Positions 29,064-39,707 of a stretch of DNA of 64,000 nt are shown here, piece by piece. The position numbers and the translations under genes are program-made. The notes under the pieces were generated by a model, which made no database searches, was not told the DNA's origin, and worked only from the letters and a program-made list of their open reading frames with translations. Numbering within the stretch: position 1 is the stretch's first letter; each line of letters opens with the position of its first letter. The stretch is from DAIDKA01 sp963726995 (GTDB taxonomy: Bacteria; Pseudomonadota; Gammaproteobacteria; Steroidobacterales; Steroidobacteraceae): NCBI GenBank assembly GCA_963726995.1, contig CAVSEP010000006.1:682001-746000 (forward strand), in the 5' to 3' direction.

Positions 29064-30053
29064 TCAGCGATAGCGGTCGGGCTGCGCGAGATAGCGCTGC
29101 ACGTATTCCCGCACGCCGTCTTCCAGGGACGTGAAGGGTGTCGTGTACCCCGCTCGCGCAGACGTTCCATGCGTGCCTCAGTGAAGTACTGGTAGTTGGG
29201 ACGGATCGCGGCCGGCATGTCGATATAGGCCAGCCGGGCGGCTTGCCGACGGCGGCGAACAGGGCGCGTGGCGAGGTCGGCGAAGCTGCGCGCGTTGCCG
29301 GTGCCGAGATTGAAGAGGCCGTTGATCTGCGGGTTCTCGAGAAGCCACAGCATCACGTCGACGCAGTCGCCACATACACGAAATCGCGCAGCTGGCCGCC
29401 GTCGGCCACGCCTTGCGCGGTGCGAGCGAAACAGAGTGACGGGTCGCCTCCGCGGCAGCCGGCGTACTTCTGCGCGACGACGCTCTGCATGCCGCCCTTG
29501 TGGTATTCGTTCGGACCATAGACGTTGAAGAACTTCAGGCCCGCCCACTGTGGGGGATGGCGCGTTCGCCGCCGCCAGCCTGCGTGCACGCCCAGCGGTC
29601 GAACAGCTGCTTGCTCCAGCCGTAGGCATTGAGCGGCCGCAGCTTCGCGAGGCCGGCCGGCGACGTCGTCATCGACAAAGCCGGCTTCGCCCCACCGTAG
29701 GTGGCGGCCGAGGAGGCATAGATGAAACGCCTGCCGTGCGTGCGCACACCACTCCCAGAGCCTGCGGCGACAGGCGGAAATTCGTTTCCAGGATGAGGTC
29801 GGCGTCGGTCTCGGTGGTGGAGGAGATCGCGCCCATGTGAAAGATCGGTCGAAACCGCTTGCCGTCCGATGGCGAGCCACTGCATCCAGCGCTTCCGGCG
29901 CCACCACGTCCTGCAGGTTGACCTTCGCGATGTTGCGCCACTTGTCGCCGCTGCGCAGCCGGTCGCAGATGGCCACACGGTAGGCCCTGGGCCGACCAGC
30001 GCGGCCGCGAGGTTGGAACCGATAAATCCGGCGCCGCCGGTCACGAGAATCAT
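29064..30053 (-). CDS. hldD: HldD: ADP-L-glycero-D-manno-heptose 6-epimerase, heavily frame-disrupted
   Basis: Last step of ADP-heptose synthesis. It starts MILVTGGAGFIGSNLAAAL, the Rossmann NAD(P) motif. The catalytic Tyr-x3-Lys is visible in LNAYGWSKQLFDRW; LKFFNVYGPNEYHKGGMQSV and LFNLGTGNARSFADLA follow, with the end GYTTPFTSLEDGVREYVQRY. These pieces lie in three frames, so at least six indels occur over 990 bases, the highest density in the window. The order and spacing of all conserved pieces match an intact epimerase of about 330 residues, so sequence error is more likely than decay, but this gene needs rereading. Confidence 0.83.
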
Positions 30054-30218
30054 GGAAACCGGTTCTCCACCGACACCTGCCGGTCAACAAAATGGTCACA
30101 CAAGGTGATTACAATCAGCACCCGCTCACGAGTGCATATAAAACAACAGTATACACGGTCGTGAATGGAGGCTGCGGTGCCGATCCGCGGCCCTCACCCA
30201 AAAGGAATCAGGCGCGGC
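30054..30218. promoter_or_regulatory. Divergent intergenic region between hldD and the asparagine-synthase-like gene
   Basis: 165 bases between two divergent operons, markedly more AT-rich than the surroundings. It includes a -10-like TATAAA at 30137-30142 and the downstream stretch ACAGTATACACGG. No -35 box is convincing in either direction. Two-way promoters are expected here by position. Confidence 0.4.
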
Positions 30219-32123
30219 ATGTGTGGAATCGCGGGTAGCTACAGTCCGACAGGAGAGCCGCTGGAACCCGAGCGCCTCGAGGCAGCGCTGCGGCGTCTGG
30301 AGCGCCGTGGCCCGGATGACCAGGGCACATGGCATGACCCCAAGGTGCGTCTGGGCCAACGGCGCCTGGCCGTCCTCGACCTGTCCAGGGCCGGCGCATC
30401 AGCCCATGCTGTCGTCGGACGAGCGCTATGTCATTACGTTCAATGGCGAAATCTACAATCACCAGCTGCTGCGCCGGCAGCTGCAGCCGGCCGGCGGCTG
30501 GCGTAGCTCCTGCGATACCGAAACGCTGATCGAAGCCTATCGCCAGTGGGGCGAGGACTGCCTGCCCCGCCTGCAGGGAATGTTCGCGTTCGTGATCTGG
30601 GATCGTGTGGCGCAGCGGCTGTTCGCCGCCCGCGACCGGCTGGGCGTCAAGCCGTTCTACTACCGCTGGTCGGGCCGGCGCTTTCATTTCGCATCCAGGC
30701 CCGGTGCGGTGCTGGAGCTGGCCAGGGGCGAACCGCTGGCGATTGACCAGGATTCGCTGCGCGCGTACTTCGATCTGGGTTACATCCCGTCACCGCTGTC
30801 CTTGTACCGCGGCACCTGCAAGCTCAATCCCGGCCGCTACCTGGTGGTCGACGCAAGTGGCATGCGCGAGCAGTGCTACTGGGACTTTCGGAGCATCGTT
30901 CCCGACGCGTCGCTGGCGGCGCGCGCCGAGGATGATCTGGCCGACGAGCTGCAGTCGCTGCTGCTGAATTCAGTGCGCGAGCGCCTGTTGAGCGATGTCC
31001 CGCTGGGCGCGTTTTTGTCCGGCGGCGTCGACAGCGCGCTGGTGGTCGCCGCCATGAAACTGGCGGGAGTTGCGGCTCCGAAGGCTTTCACGATCGCCTT
31101 CGACGAAGAGGACTTCAACGAGGGTCCCGCGGCGGCCCGCATAGCGCGCCACCTCGGCGTCGAACACGTCGAGGAAAAGCTGAGCGTGCATCAGCTGCTG
31201 GATCTGCTGCCCGTGTACGTGGAGGAATACGACGAACCGTTCGCCGACAGCTCCGCGTTTCCCACGCTGGCGGTGTCGCGCTGCGCGCGCCAGCACGTGC
31301 AGGTGGTGCTGACCGGGGACGGCGCAGATGAGATATTCGGCGGTTATCATCACTACCAGCTGATGCAGCGTCTCGGTCCGCTCATGCGCCTGCCGCGCTC
31401 GGGCCGCATGGCGCTGCAGCAGGCCCTGCGGATGCTGCCGGCGCATCGGCTGAAGCTTCTGGCCGGGGCGCTCGATGCGTCGACCTCCGCCGGCCTGTTC
31501 GGCTATCTGCGCAATATTTCCAAGGACTACCCCTCACCGCTGCTGCCCGAGGTGCTGGCCGGCACGCCGGCCACCGCCGATGCCTTCGCGCGCACCGCAG
31601 CCGGCTTTGCGGGCGGCCTGACCGGTGCCGAGATCGGCATGCGCCTGGACACCGCCTACATCCTGCCCGGGGCCTATCTGCAGAAAGTAGACGTTGCCAC
31701 CATGGCGTTCTCGGTGGAAGCGCGCTGCCCGATGACGGACTACCGCCTGGTCGAATGGGCCATGCGCCTGCCGCTGGAATACAAGCTGCGCGGCGGCACC
31801 ACCAAGTATCTATTGAAGAAGGTGCTGTCCCGACACCTGCCCCAGGAGATGGTGTACCAGCCCAAGAAGGGCTTCTCGGTGCCTCTCGCCCAATGGCTGC
31901 GGGGGCCGCTCAAGGATTGGTCGCTGGCCCTATCAATGACCAGGGCCTGATGTCGCGCCTGCCCTTGAGCCAGCCCAACATCCGCAAGCTGGCGCAGCTG
32001 CATCACAGCGGCCAACGGGAAACCCATCCGCTGCTGTGGAGCGTGCTGATGCTGCTGTGCTACGTCGCGCACCACGAGCTGGGCCGCGATATCTGGCCGA
32101 GTGCCGCGCGCCGTGCGGCCTGA
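30219..32123 (+). CDS. Asparagine-synthase-like amidotransferase of exosortase-type clusters, two frameshifts
   Basis: AsnB-family enzyme. Cys2 of MCGIAGSYSP is the glutaminase nucleophile; the ATP pyrophosphatase loop is GAFLSGGVDSALV, with TGDGADEIFGGYHHYQ downstream. It probably amidates a sugar or peptide precursor of the exopolysaccharide rather than making free asparagine; PEP-CTERM-type clusters commonly carry such genes. An extra base near 30399 (its removal gives LSRAGHQPMLSSDE) and a missing base near 31930 explain the two frame changes. Corrected length is about 634. The end overlaps the acetyltransferase by 23 bases. Confidence 0.85.
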
Positions 32124-32666
32124 CCTGCGTGCCAATCGGGCGGCAGCGAAATACTCCCTTCCCGAGCAGCTGGGGCGCATTGCCTGGAGCATCGGCCGCT
32201 GGCTGCTGCTCTTGAGTCCCCGCCCCTGCTTCGCCTTCCGGCGCGCAGTGCTGCGCCTGTTCGGCGCGCGGGTCGGCCGCCAGGTCCATGTCTATCCGAG
32301 CTGCCGCATCTACATGCCGTGGAATCTGGTCATCGGGGACTGGGCGGCGCTTGGCGAAACGTCCTCATCTACAATCTCGGCAAGGTGACCATCGGGCAGC
32401 GGGCGACAGTGTCCTATCGCGCCCACATCTGCGCCGGCACCCACGATTTTTCGGACCCGGCGCTGCCGCTGTTGAAGCCGCCGGTGACGCTCGAGGAAGA
32501 CGCCTGGGTGGGCACCGAGGCATTTCTCGGCCCCGGCGTGACGGTGGGCGCCGGCGCCCTGGTCGGGGCGCGCGCCGTGGTGATCCGAACCGTGGCGGCG
32601 CGCACCATCGTGGTCGGCAATCCGGCCCGCACCGTCGGCATGCGCTGCGCGGGTCCCGGCCCATGA
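32101..32666 (+). CDS. WcaF-like hexapeptide acetyltransferase, one frameshift
   Basis: Left-handed beta-helix acyltransferase probably modifying the exopolysaccharide with acetyl groups. Motifs include VYPSCRIYMPWNLVIGDWAA, then VTIGQRATVSYRAHICAGTH and the hexapeptide series ending VVGNPARTVG. A missing A in GAAAC at 32356-32360 restores GENVLIYNLGK. Corrected length is about 188. GTG 32101 is the likely start; it lies inside the end of the amidotransferase gene. Its stop overlaps the next ATG (ATGA). Confidence 0.82.
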
Positions 32667-33898
32667 AGGCCGTGTTCGTCAACCGCTTCTTCCACCCGGA
32701 CGAATCGGCGACCAGCCGGATGCTCTCCGATCTGGCGTTCCGGCTCGCCGACAGCAAGGTCAAGGTGGTGGTCGTGGCCTCGCGGCAATTGCATCAGAAT
32801 CCGGCAGCCCGGTTGCCCGCCCGTGAGGTCATTGACGGCGTCGAAGTGTGGCGCATCGCCACGAGCACCCTGGGACGCCACAATCTCGTTGGACGCGCCA
32901 TTGATTACGCGACTTTCTATCTGAGCGCGACGCTGACTCTGCTGCGGCTACTTCAACCCGGCAACGTCATCGTCGCCAAGACCGATCCGCCGATGCTTTC
33001 CGTAGTCGCCGCCTGGGTCGCGCGCTGGCGCGGTGCGTCCCTGGTCAACTGGCTGCAGGACGTGTTTCCGGAAGTGGTGACGGCGCTGATGCCCGGTGCG
33101 ATGCCGCGATGGATGCACGCGGCGCTGGCCGGCGCTCGCGACAGTTCCCTGAGGCAGGCCGACATGAACGTCGTCATCGGCGACAGCATGGGTGCGCGCG
33201 TAGCAGGACTCGGCATCGATTCCGCGCGCATCCGGGTCATTCCAAACTGGGTGGATTGCGAGGCGATCAGGCCGATGGCCGCGCAGCTGAGCCGCACCCG
33301 GACGCGGCTCGGCCTGCAGGATCGTTTCGTCGTCGGCTATTCCGGCAATTTGGGCGGGCCCACGAGTTCGAGACCCTGCTCGCGGCCGCACGGCTGCTCG
33401 TGGATGACCCGCAGATCGCATTCCTGATGACCGGAGGCGGCGCCAGGAATGCCGGTCTGCAGGCAGCCGTCGATCGCGAGGCGCTGCCGAACTTCTGCTT
33501 CCAGGATCACCAGCCGACGGCCGTGCTGTCGGACAGCATGGCCGCGGCCGACGTGCACCTGGTGAGCCTGCTGCCCGCCATCGAGGGACTGATCGTGCCG
33601 AGCAAGACCTACGGGATACTCGCAGCCGGAAGGCCGCTGGTGTTCGTGGGTGACACCGACGGCGAGATCGCCGGCATGATCCGTCGACACGACTGCGGGG
33701 TGGCCGAGCCGTCGGCGATGGCCGGCGGCTCGCCAGCGTGCTGCAGGAACTGAAGCAAGATCCGGGCAGGCGCGCCGCAATGGGTGCAAGCGCCCGGCGG
33801 CTGGCGCTCGCGCGCTACACCAGCGAGCGCGCGACCGCCGATTGGCTCGAGATGCTGGGCATGATCGGCGCAACCGGCATGACGGTCCGAGCCGATGA
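32663..33898 (+). CDS. WbuB-like glycosyltransferase family 4, frameshifts
   Basis: GT4 enzyme of the WbuB/colanic-acid type. It begins VFVNRFFHPDESATSRMLSD; further motifs are SLVNWLQDVFPEVVTALMPG and IRVIPNWVDCEAIRP, with EGLIVPSKTYGILAAGRPLV in the donor-binding half. Missing bases near 33352 and 33731 explain two frame changes. After the second, the frame would run on to 34130 through the next gene. One more missing base near the end would bring it to the TGA at 33896-33898, giving the ATGA overlap seen across this operon; I chose that end by inference. Confidence 0.8.
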
Positions 33899-35199
33899 AG
33901 GCCACCGCCCGGATCCCGGTGCTGACAGCCGTGGCTACGTTTGCGGCGCTGGCGCTACCGCTGATTTTGTCCGGCTACGACCGCGGGCGAGCCTGGTACG
34001 ACCAGGCCAACTACCATCTTCCCGCCATACTTCACTTTGCCCGCGGCGGCGGTCTGCGGGACTATTCATCGGCCACCACACCGGGTTATCACCTGTTGCT
34101 CGCCGCGGTTGCGCGACTGCTGCCGGATGATGAGATCGTCCTCAAGCTGGCCGGCCTCTCGATCTCCCTGGTGCTGGTCGGAACACTGACTCTATATGTT
34201 GCACGCCGTGTGCGCAGCCAGGCGGTGACGATTTCGCTGCTGTTGCCGCTGCTGCTGTCGCTGTATTTTTTGCCGCAGGGAGTGTGGCTGGTCCCGGACA
34301 ACCTTGGCTGGTTGACCGTGGTCGGCGTGCTGCTGCTGGCCATGCGCTATCGGGACCGATGGTCGTGGTATGCCGGCATGTCGGCGCTGCTGCTGGCCGC
34401 GGTCATGGTTCGCCAGTCGAATGCCTGGCTGTGTGGCGTGGCATTGCTCAGTGTGATTGCCACGGAGCCGATCCATCCTTCCGACACGGTGGCGGTCCTG
34501 GGGGCCGGCTCGGTAACCGGAAACATTGCCGGACTGCGCGTGCGGCTGCTCAAGGCAGTCGCGATGCTGGTTCCGGTGGTTCTGGTGTTGGCCGGATTCG
34601 TGGCACTCTGGCATGGCTTGACGCCGCCGGCGATTGCCGACCAGCACCAGGGTCTGAACTTCGCCGCCTGGCCATTCCTGCTGTGCGTATTCGGCACCTA
34701 TGGACTCTTCTACCTGCCGCTGTTCGCCGCACTGATTCGCCAGCAATGGACCGAGGGCAAGTTGCGTCGCAACGTGCTGGCGGGCGGTTTCAGCGGATTG
34801 TTGCTGGCCGTCGTGCAACCGACCGACTTGAATGAGACTGCCGGCCGGGTTTCAGGCCTGTGGGCTTTTGGCGGTATTGGTCCGGACCCCTATCACCGCT
34901 CGTTGTTCATGACCGCCCTCGCGACCCTGGGGGGGCTGTCGGTAGGTCTGTGGTGCGGCCTGTTGCCGCGCAGGCTGGCGATGGGAGTGCTGTGTACCCT
35001 GCTCGCCTACGTACTGGCGCAGACCACGAATCACATGGCCTATGAGCGGTACTACGCGGCCTTCTGTTCGTGCTTTTGCTGGTGATGAGCGCTGAGCTCA
35101 TCCGCACCCATCGCCTGCGGGTCCCGCGCAAAGGCTCGCCGCCCCGCTGCTGCTGGCTTTCGCCAACGCTCTCATCCTGTCAGGGCATTGCGCCACTAG
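33895..35199 (+). CDS. GT-C-type polytopic membrane glycosyltransferase, probable
   Basis: About 430 residues with some ten membrane segments. Near the N-terminus the luminal motif YDQANYHLPAILHFA and YSSATTPGYHLLLAAVARLL resemble GT-C enzymes of the PMT/ALG10 type, where an acidic loop residue is catalytic. No specific family is certain. The frame shifts near 35066 (restoring LLLVMSAELIRTHR) and 35137, and the true stop is unclear. TAG 35197-35199 is chosen because reading frames beyond it run into the convergent xrtD gene. It may transfer a lipid-linked sugar in the periplasm. Confidence 0.6.
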
Positions 35200-36757
35200 T
35201 CGGGCAGATATGCCGGAGTGCGGCACCGCGAGCGATGCGAAACGCTGCAGTCGCGCGTCAACGTCAGCCTCGCTCGCGCCGCTCGGCAGGGCGGCGACCA
35301 GACGCACCAATGCGCCATCAGTGCGGTGTCGGGTCAGGCCGTCCCAGAACAGGTACCATTTGACCACATTGTCATTGGTCATCAGTCGACCGCGTTCCTG
35401 GTACCAGTAGTAGACGAACTGTTTCTGGTCACCGAGGGTGATGACCGCCCGGGTGACCGAGATCGATGAACCCTTTGCCCCAATCGGGATCAGGCGAGGT
35501 CGATGTGCTCGATCATCCAGCCACCACCGGGAATGCAGTTGCGGGGGGAATGCGCCCGACGCGTCCCATGCTGGGTCGGTAGTAGGCGGAATAGAAATTG
35601 ATCGTTGCGCCGCTGCCGTCCCGATAGTCCGCCAGGACGTAGTCGTCCAGCTCGAGGGCGTCCAGGTAGATACCGTCCAGTACGCCGCGATGGCCCTTCC
35701 ACGCGCCCAGGTGCAGCGGAAAACTCGGAAAGTCCCGCCGTCCGGGACAATATCGGCCTGCGGATTAACGCCATTCCAGCGACGGCACCGGCGGCGACAT
35801 CGCGGTCGCCGCGAAGAACGTCTGCGGCAGGGTTGGCGGCGCGATGTAGCATCCGGTACCCCGCCGTGGCCCGGGGAAGCAGGGCGGCAAATGCTTCCGG
35901 CCATCGCGTCCGCGATGCACCGGTCCGCGAGAGGCCGAAGGCGAAGAGCAATACCAGCGCGGTGCTCAGCATGAAGACCAGCCAGCCTTCGAAATCATGC
36001 AGCACTCCTTCGGCCATGCGCGGCCCCAGTACTCCACGGTAATGCCGATGACCCCGATACGCAGGCTGTTCATCAGCACGGTGATCGGAATACTGACAAA
36101 GAATATCAGCGCGCGCTTCCACAGCGGCCCATTGAAGAGGTAGCCGATCAGGAACGACAGCGTCATCAGGGGGAACAGATAGCGCAGGCCGCTGCAGGCT
36201 TCGGCCACCTGCAACTGCATGGTGCCCAGGTCCACCACGTTGCCTTCCAGGAACACGCTGATGCCCGCGGCGCGAATCACCGCCACGCCCAGTTTCGAGG
36301 AGATAGCTGCAGGTCGAGAGTCAGGGCGCCGGTGAAGTACTCCGGCAACGGAATCATGAATATCAGGAGCGCCAGCGGCGCCCAGATCCGCCGGAAGACC
36401 CCCGTACCCACCAAGGACAGCACCAGCCCGTAGGTGACCACCAGGAAGGCGTAGCGTTCAACGTTATCGCGGTGCTCATCATGCCGATGATGCGATCGCG
36501 ATACCCAGCGATACCACCGTAACGCCCGGCCACGGCCGTCCATGGGGATCGCGAAGCTTGTCGCGCTGGCGCCAGATGAGTAAGCGGTCAGAAAGGGACT
36601 ACGATTCCGTAGCTGTATTCGGGCTGCAGGTTCCAGATGTCGAAGATGTCGCTCAGCGCCCGCGAAAAGACCACCAGCGTATGGCCAGTGCGAACCCAAG
36701 CGCCAGATAGCCGCCCAGACGGGACGTTGAAAGGGGTTTCGGAAGAGTCTTGTCCAC
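35196..36757 (-). CDS. xrtD: Exosortase D with C-terminal EpsI domain (XrtD-EpsI), heavily frame-disrupted
   Basis: Polytopic membrane transpeptidase-like protease that recognises VPLPA-CTERM signals. The start is GTG 36757 (product MDKTLPKPLSTSRLGGYLAL). An exosortase segment DIWNLQPEYSYGIVVPF leads to the catalytic triad: Cys in VAEACSGLRYLFPL, Arg in ITVLMNSLRIGVIG and His in EGVLHDFEGWLVF. A fused EpsI domain follows (INFYSAYYRPSMGR, QKQFVYYWYQERGR) and ends LPAYLPD-stop at 35196-35198. Pieces occur in all three minus frames, with at least six indels. Corrected length (about 520) and the fusion match exosortase D. Its predicted substrate is encoded at 12182-12682. Confidence 0.85.
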
Positions 36758-36832
36758 GAAAGCTGGCGCCTCTATGTGACAGTCCGGGACGTCGAACCGT
36801 AATGCAGTAATTCAACGTCGGTGTTACACGGG

Positions 36833-37685
36833 TCAGACGGCCCGGGGCCGAAATAACCGGCAGGCCGGCCCGCAGTTGCGCAGTTCGCGCCGCTTAAGAT
36901 CGATCATGAATGGTACCAGCTCCGCAGCAGGCAGAAAGTCAGGCCGGCCCGGCCCTCCAGCACACCCCCGCGCACCAAGTACAGCGCCAGGAACATCAGT
37001 AGCGGGCGTGCGGGAGGCGGTAAACCCGCTCCTTGATGGCCTTGCGGCGCAACACGGGATCACGCGCGAACACCAAGCCCTCGGGGGCTGTGCGCGCCGC
37101 TGTTCGAACAGCGCGCCTCCATGGTGGAATAGCGGTTGTGCTTGGCGATCCACTCGGCGAAGCCCTTGTTGAAAGGATAGTGATCGAGATGCCCGGCGAG
37201 CCACTCGACCCGGCCGGTCGCGTGGTACTCCTCGTTGACGGGTCGTTCGACGCGAACTCGGCCTCGCCGCGCCAGTCGCCCGAACCAGGTCGGATAGCCG
37301 CTGCTGTGACGGATCCACCGGCCCAGCAGCCAGTCCCGGCGCCGCAACTGGAAGGGCGCAACCTCATCGGTCGACCGCGGGACGGCCTTGCGCATCTTCC
37401 GGACCAGGTCGGCCGGCACCCGTTCGTCTGCATCGAGCATCAGGATCCAGGCATGGCGGTATTGAGCCGGACAGCCCGAAATTGCGCTGGCGGCATAGTT
37501 GTCGAAGGGCCGGGTAACGATCCGGGCGCCAAGCCCTAGGCGAGTTCGACCGTCCGGTCGGCGCTGCCGGAATCCAGCACCACCACGTCATCGCACCAGG
37601 ACAGCGAACTGAGGCACGCGTCAAGGTTGACCTCCTCGTTCAACGTCAGAATAAAGAGTGGAGATCGACAAGGCAGCCCCGACAC
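36833..37685 (-). CDS. Glycosyltransferase family 2 (WaaE/KdtX-like), frameshifts
   Basis: GT-A fold transferase. The N-terminal part PLFILTLNEEVNLDACLSSL and DDVVVLDSGSADRTVELA carries the nucleotide-sugar site. Then comes the DxD-type AWILMLDADERVP segment, YPTWFGRLARRGRVR and the C-terminal hydrophobic AREYLLMFLALYLV-type end with LKRRELRNC. Frames change near 37550, 37440, 37040 and 36920. The start is uncertain (GTG 37685, or ATG 37698 with another shift). It resembles enzymes acting on LPS core or exopolysaccharide. It is the last gene before glmS and divergent from it. Confidence 0.75.
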
Positions 37686-37871
37686 GCAGTTGCCCCATCC
37701 TAGCGCGGCAATTGTGACAGTCGCCTCCAGGGCCGCCCTGTCGGCGGGCCCCAAAAGGCCCCAGGCGGGCCCAAGGTCCGCTTTTCGCGGCTGGCGGATG
37801 GATCAGGCAAACTAACCGCCGTCCGGGTTGATCCTACACCCGGTAGAACCTGGATTGAGGGCCTAGCTGAT

Positions 37872-39707
37872 ATGTGTGGAATCGTCGGAGCAATCGCCGA
37901 ACGCAACATCGTCCCCATCCTGATGGAGGGGCTGCGGCGCCTCGAGTACCGGGGATACGATTCGGCGGGCATTGCCGTCCTGAACGGGTCGGGCAGGCTG
38001 GTGCGCCTACGGGCGGTAGGCAAGGTCAAAGCCCTGGAGGAGGCCATCGGGCAGCAGCCCACTGGCGGCAAGGCGGGCATCGCCCACACCCGCTGGGCCA
38101 CCCATGGCGTGCCCAGCGAGCGCAATGCCCACCCCCATGTCTCCCACGACGGCCTGGCCATCGTCCACAACGGCATCATCGAAAATCACGCGGAGCTGCG
38201 CGCCGAGCTCACCGCGCGCGGCTATAAGTTCACGTCCGAGACGGACACGGAAGTCGTTGCCCATCGCATCCACTACCACCTGAGCACTCTCAAGGATCTG
38301 TTCAAGGCGGTGCGCGCCACGGTCGCCGAACTCGAGGGAGCCTTTGCGCTGGTGGTGGTCAGTGAACAGGATCCCGACCGCCTGATCATCGCCCGCGAGG
38401 GTTGCCCGGTGGTGCTGGGACTGGGCGTGGGCGAGAATTTCGTCGCCTCCGATGTCGCAGCGCTGCTGCCGGTGACGCGACGGTTCGTGTTCCTGGAAGA
38501 GGGCGATGTCGCCGAGGTCCGGCTCAGCAGTTATCGCATCCTGGACCGTGAAGGCAACACGGCCGATCGCCCCGCGCACGACAGTGAGTTGTCGGCGGAC
38601 GCCGCCGAGAAGGGCCAGTACCGGCACTTCATGCTCAAGGAGATCCACGAACAGCCGCGCGCCGTGGCCGACACGCTGCAGGAGCGCGTGGCCAACGGCC
38701 GATTGCTGGAGGCCGCGTTTGGGCCCTCGGCGACCGAGGTCTTCAAGCGCACCGAGCATGTGCACATCGTCGCCTGCGGCACCAGTTTTCACGCAGGTCT
38801 CGTGGCGCGCTACTTCATCGAGCAGATCTGCAAGGTTCCCTGCACGGTGGAGGTGGCCAGCGAGTACCGCTATCGCAACCCCGTCGTGCCGAAGGGCTCG
38901 CTGTTCGTGACGCTCTCGCAGTCCGGGGAAACGGCGGACACGCTCGCGGCCCTGCGCCTGGCGCGCGCGGCCAACTATCTGTCGACGCTGGCCATCTGCA
39001 ACGCGCCGGAGAGCACGCTGGTGCGCGAGTCCTCCCTGGTCATGTTGACCCGGGCAGGACCGGAAATCGGCGTGGCCTCGACCAAGGCCTTCAGCACCCA
39101 GCTGGCCGCACTGGGCATGCTGATCGTGGCCCTGGCCAAGCACCATGGCGCCGACGCGGAGCGCGAGCGGGGACTGGTCTCACGGCTGGTGGAACTGCCG
39201 TCGCTGATCGAGAAGACCCTGGCGCTGGATCCGGTGATCCACAAGCTCGCGGAACGCTTCGCCGACAAGCAGCACGCCTTGTTCCTCGGCCGCGGCGCCA
39301 TGTACCCCATCGCCATGGAAGGCGCGCTGAAACTGAAGGAAATCTCCTATATCCATGCCGAGGCCTATCCGGCCGGCGAGCTCAAACACGGCCCGCTCGC
39401 CCTGGTGGATGAAGCCATGCCCGTGATCACGGTTGCCCCGAACAATGAATTGCTCGAGAAACTGAAATCGAATCTCATGGAAGTGCGCGCCCGCGGCGGC
39501 GAACTCATCGTATTCGCCGACCCGGAAGCCGGATTCCAGGAAGTCGATGGCGTCACCGTGATCAACATGCCGCGTCACGTCGCGGCCTTCCAGGAGCCGG
39601 TGGTCTACACCATTCCGTTGCAGCTGCTGGCGTATCACGTCGCCATCCTCAAGGGCACCGACGTGGATCAGCCGCGGAATCTGGCCAAGAGCGTGACCGT
39701 CGAATAG
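37872..39707 (+). CDS. glmS: GlmS: glutamine-fructose-6-phosphate aminotransferase
   Basis: 611 residues, intact. It makes glucosamine-6-phosphate from fructose-6-phosphate and glutamine, the entry step to UDP-GlcNAc. The N-terminal glutaminase starts MCGIVGAIAERNIVPILMEG with nucleophile Cys2. Two SIS sugar-isomerase domains follow, with VACGTSFHAGLVARYF and SQSGETADTLAALR, then EISYIHAEAYPAGELKHGP and the terminal KSVTVE. It is monocistronic by position: a 186-base gap precedes it, and the next genes are convergent. No glmS ribozyme was recognised in the gap (that element belongs mainly to Gram-positives). Confidence 0.97.
   Translation: MCGIVGAIAERNIVPILMEGLRRLEYRGYDSAGIAVLNGSGRLVRLRAVGKVKALEEAIGQQPTGGKAGIAHTRWATHGVPSERNAHPHVSHDGLAIVHNGIIENHAELRAELTARGYKFTSETDTEVVAHRIHYHLSTLKDLFKAVRATVAELEGAFALVVVSEQDPDRLIIAREGCPVVLGLGVGENFVASDVAALLPVTRRFVFLEEGDVAEVRLSSYRILDREGNTADRPAHDSELSADAAEKGQYRHFMLKEIHEQPRAVADTLQERVANGRLLEAAFGPSATEVFKRTEHVHIVACGTSFHAGLVARYFIEQICKVPCTVEVASEYRYRNPVVPKGSLFVTLSQSGETADTLAALRLARAANYLSTLAICNAPESTLVRESSLVMLTRAGPEIGVASTKAFSTQLAALGMLIVALAKHHGADAERERGLVSRLVELPSLIEKTLALDPVIHKLAERFADKQHALFLGRGAMYPIAMEGALKLKEISYIHAEAYPAGELKHGPLALVDEAMPVITVAPNNELLEKLKSNLMEVRARGGELIVFADPEAGFQEVDGVTVINMPRHVAAFQEPVVYTIPLQLLAYHVAILKGTDVDQPRNLAKSVTVE

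Larger units (their letters stand above)
10868..37685. other. Exopolysaccharide and exosortase gene cluster between glmU and glmS
   Basis: About 27 kb holding some two dozen genes: a VPLPA-CTERM protein, Wza-like, Wzz-like, tyrosine-kinase and AAA proteins, several glycosyltransferases, flippase, probable polymerase, beta-helix protein, ADP-heptose genes, amidotransferase, acetyltransferase and XrtD-EpsI. Most plus-strand genes overlap by four bases (ATGA) or are nearly contiguous. Minus-strand blocks are at 23266-25945, 26960-30053 and 35196-37685. The outer limits are set by glmU and glmS. No integrase, transposase or flanking repeat was seen. Confidence 0.8.

Noticed and set aside
29064..30053. 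hldD as a decaying pseudogene
   Set aside because: All conserved pieces remain in order and spacing; only frame differs, and similar breaks affect essential atp genes, so consensus error fits better.
38007..39146. 379-residue minus-strand frame over glmS
   Set aside because: Antisense to the intact glmS; His/Gln/Arg-rich shadow.
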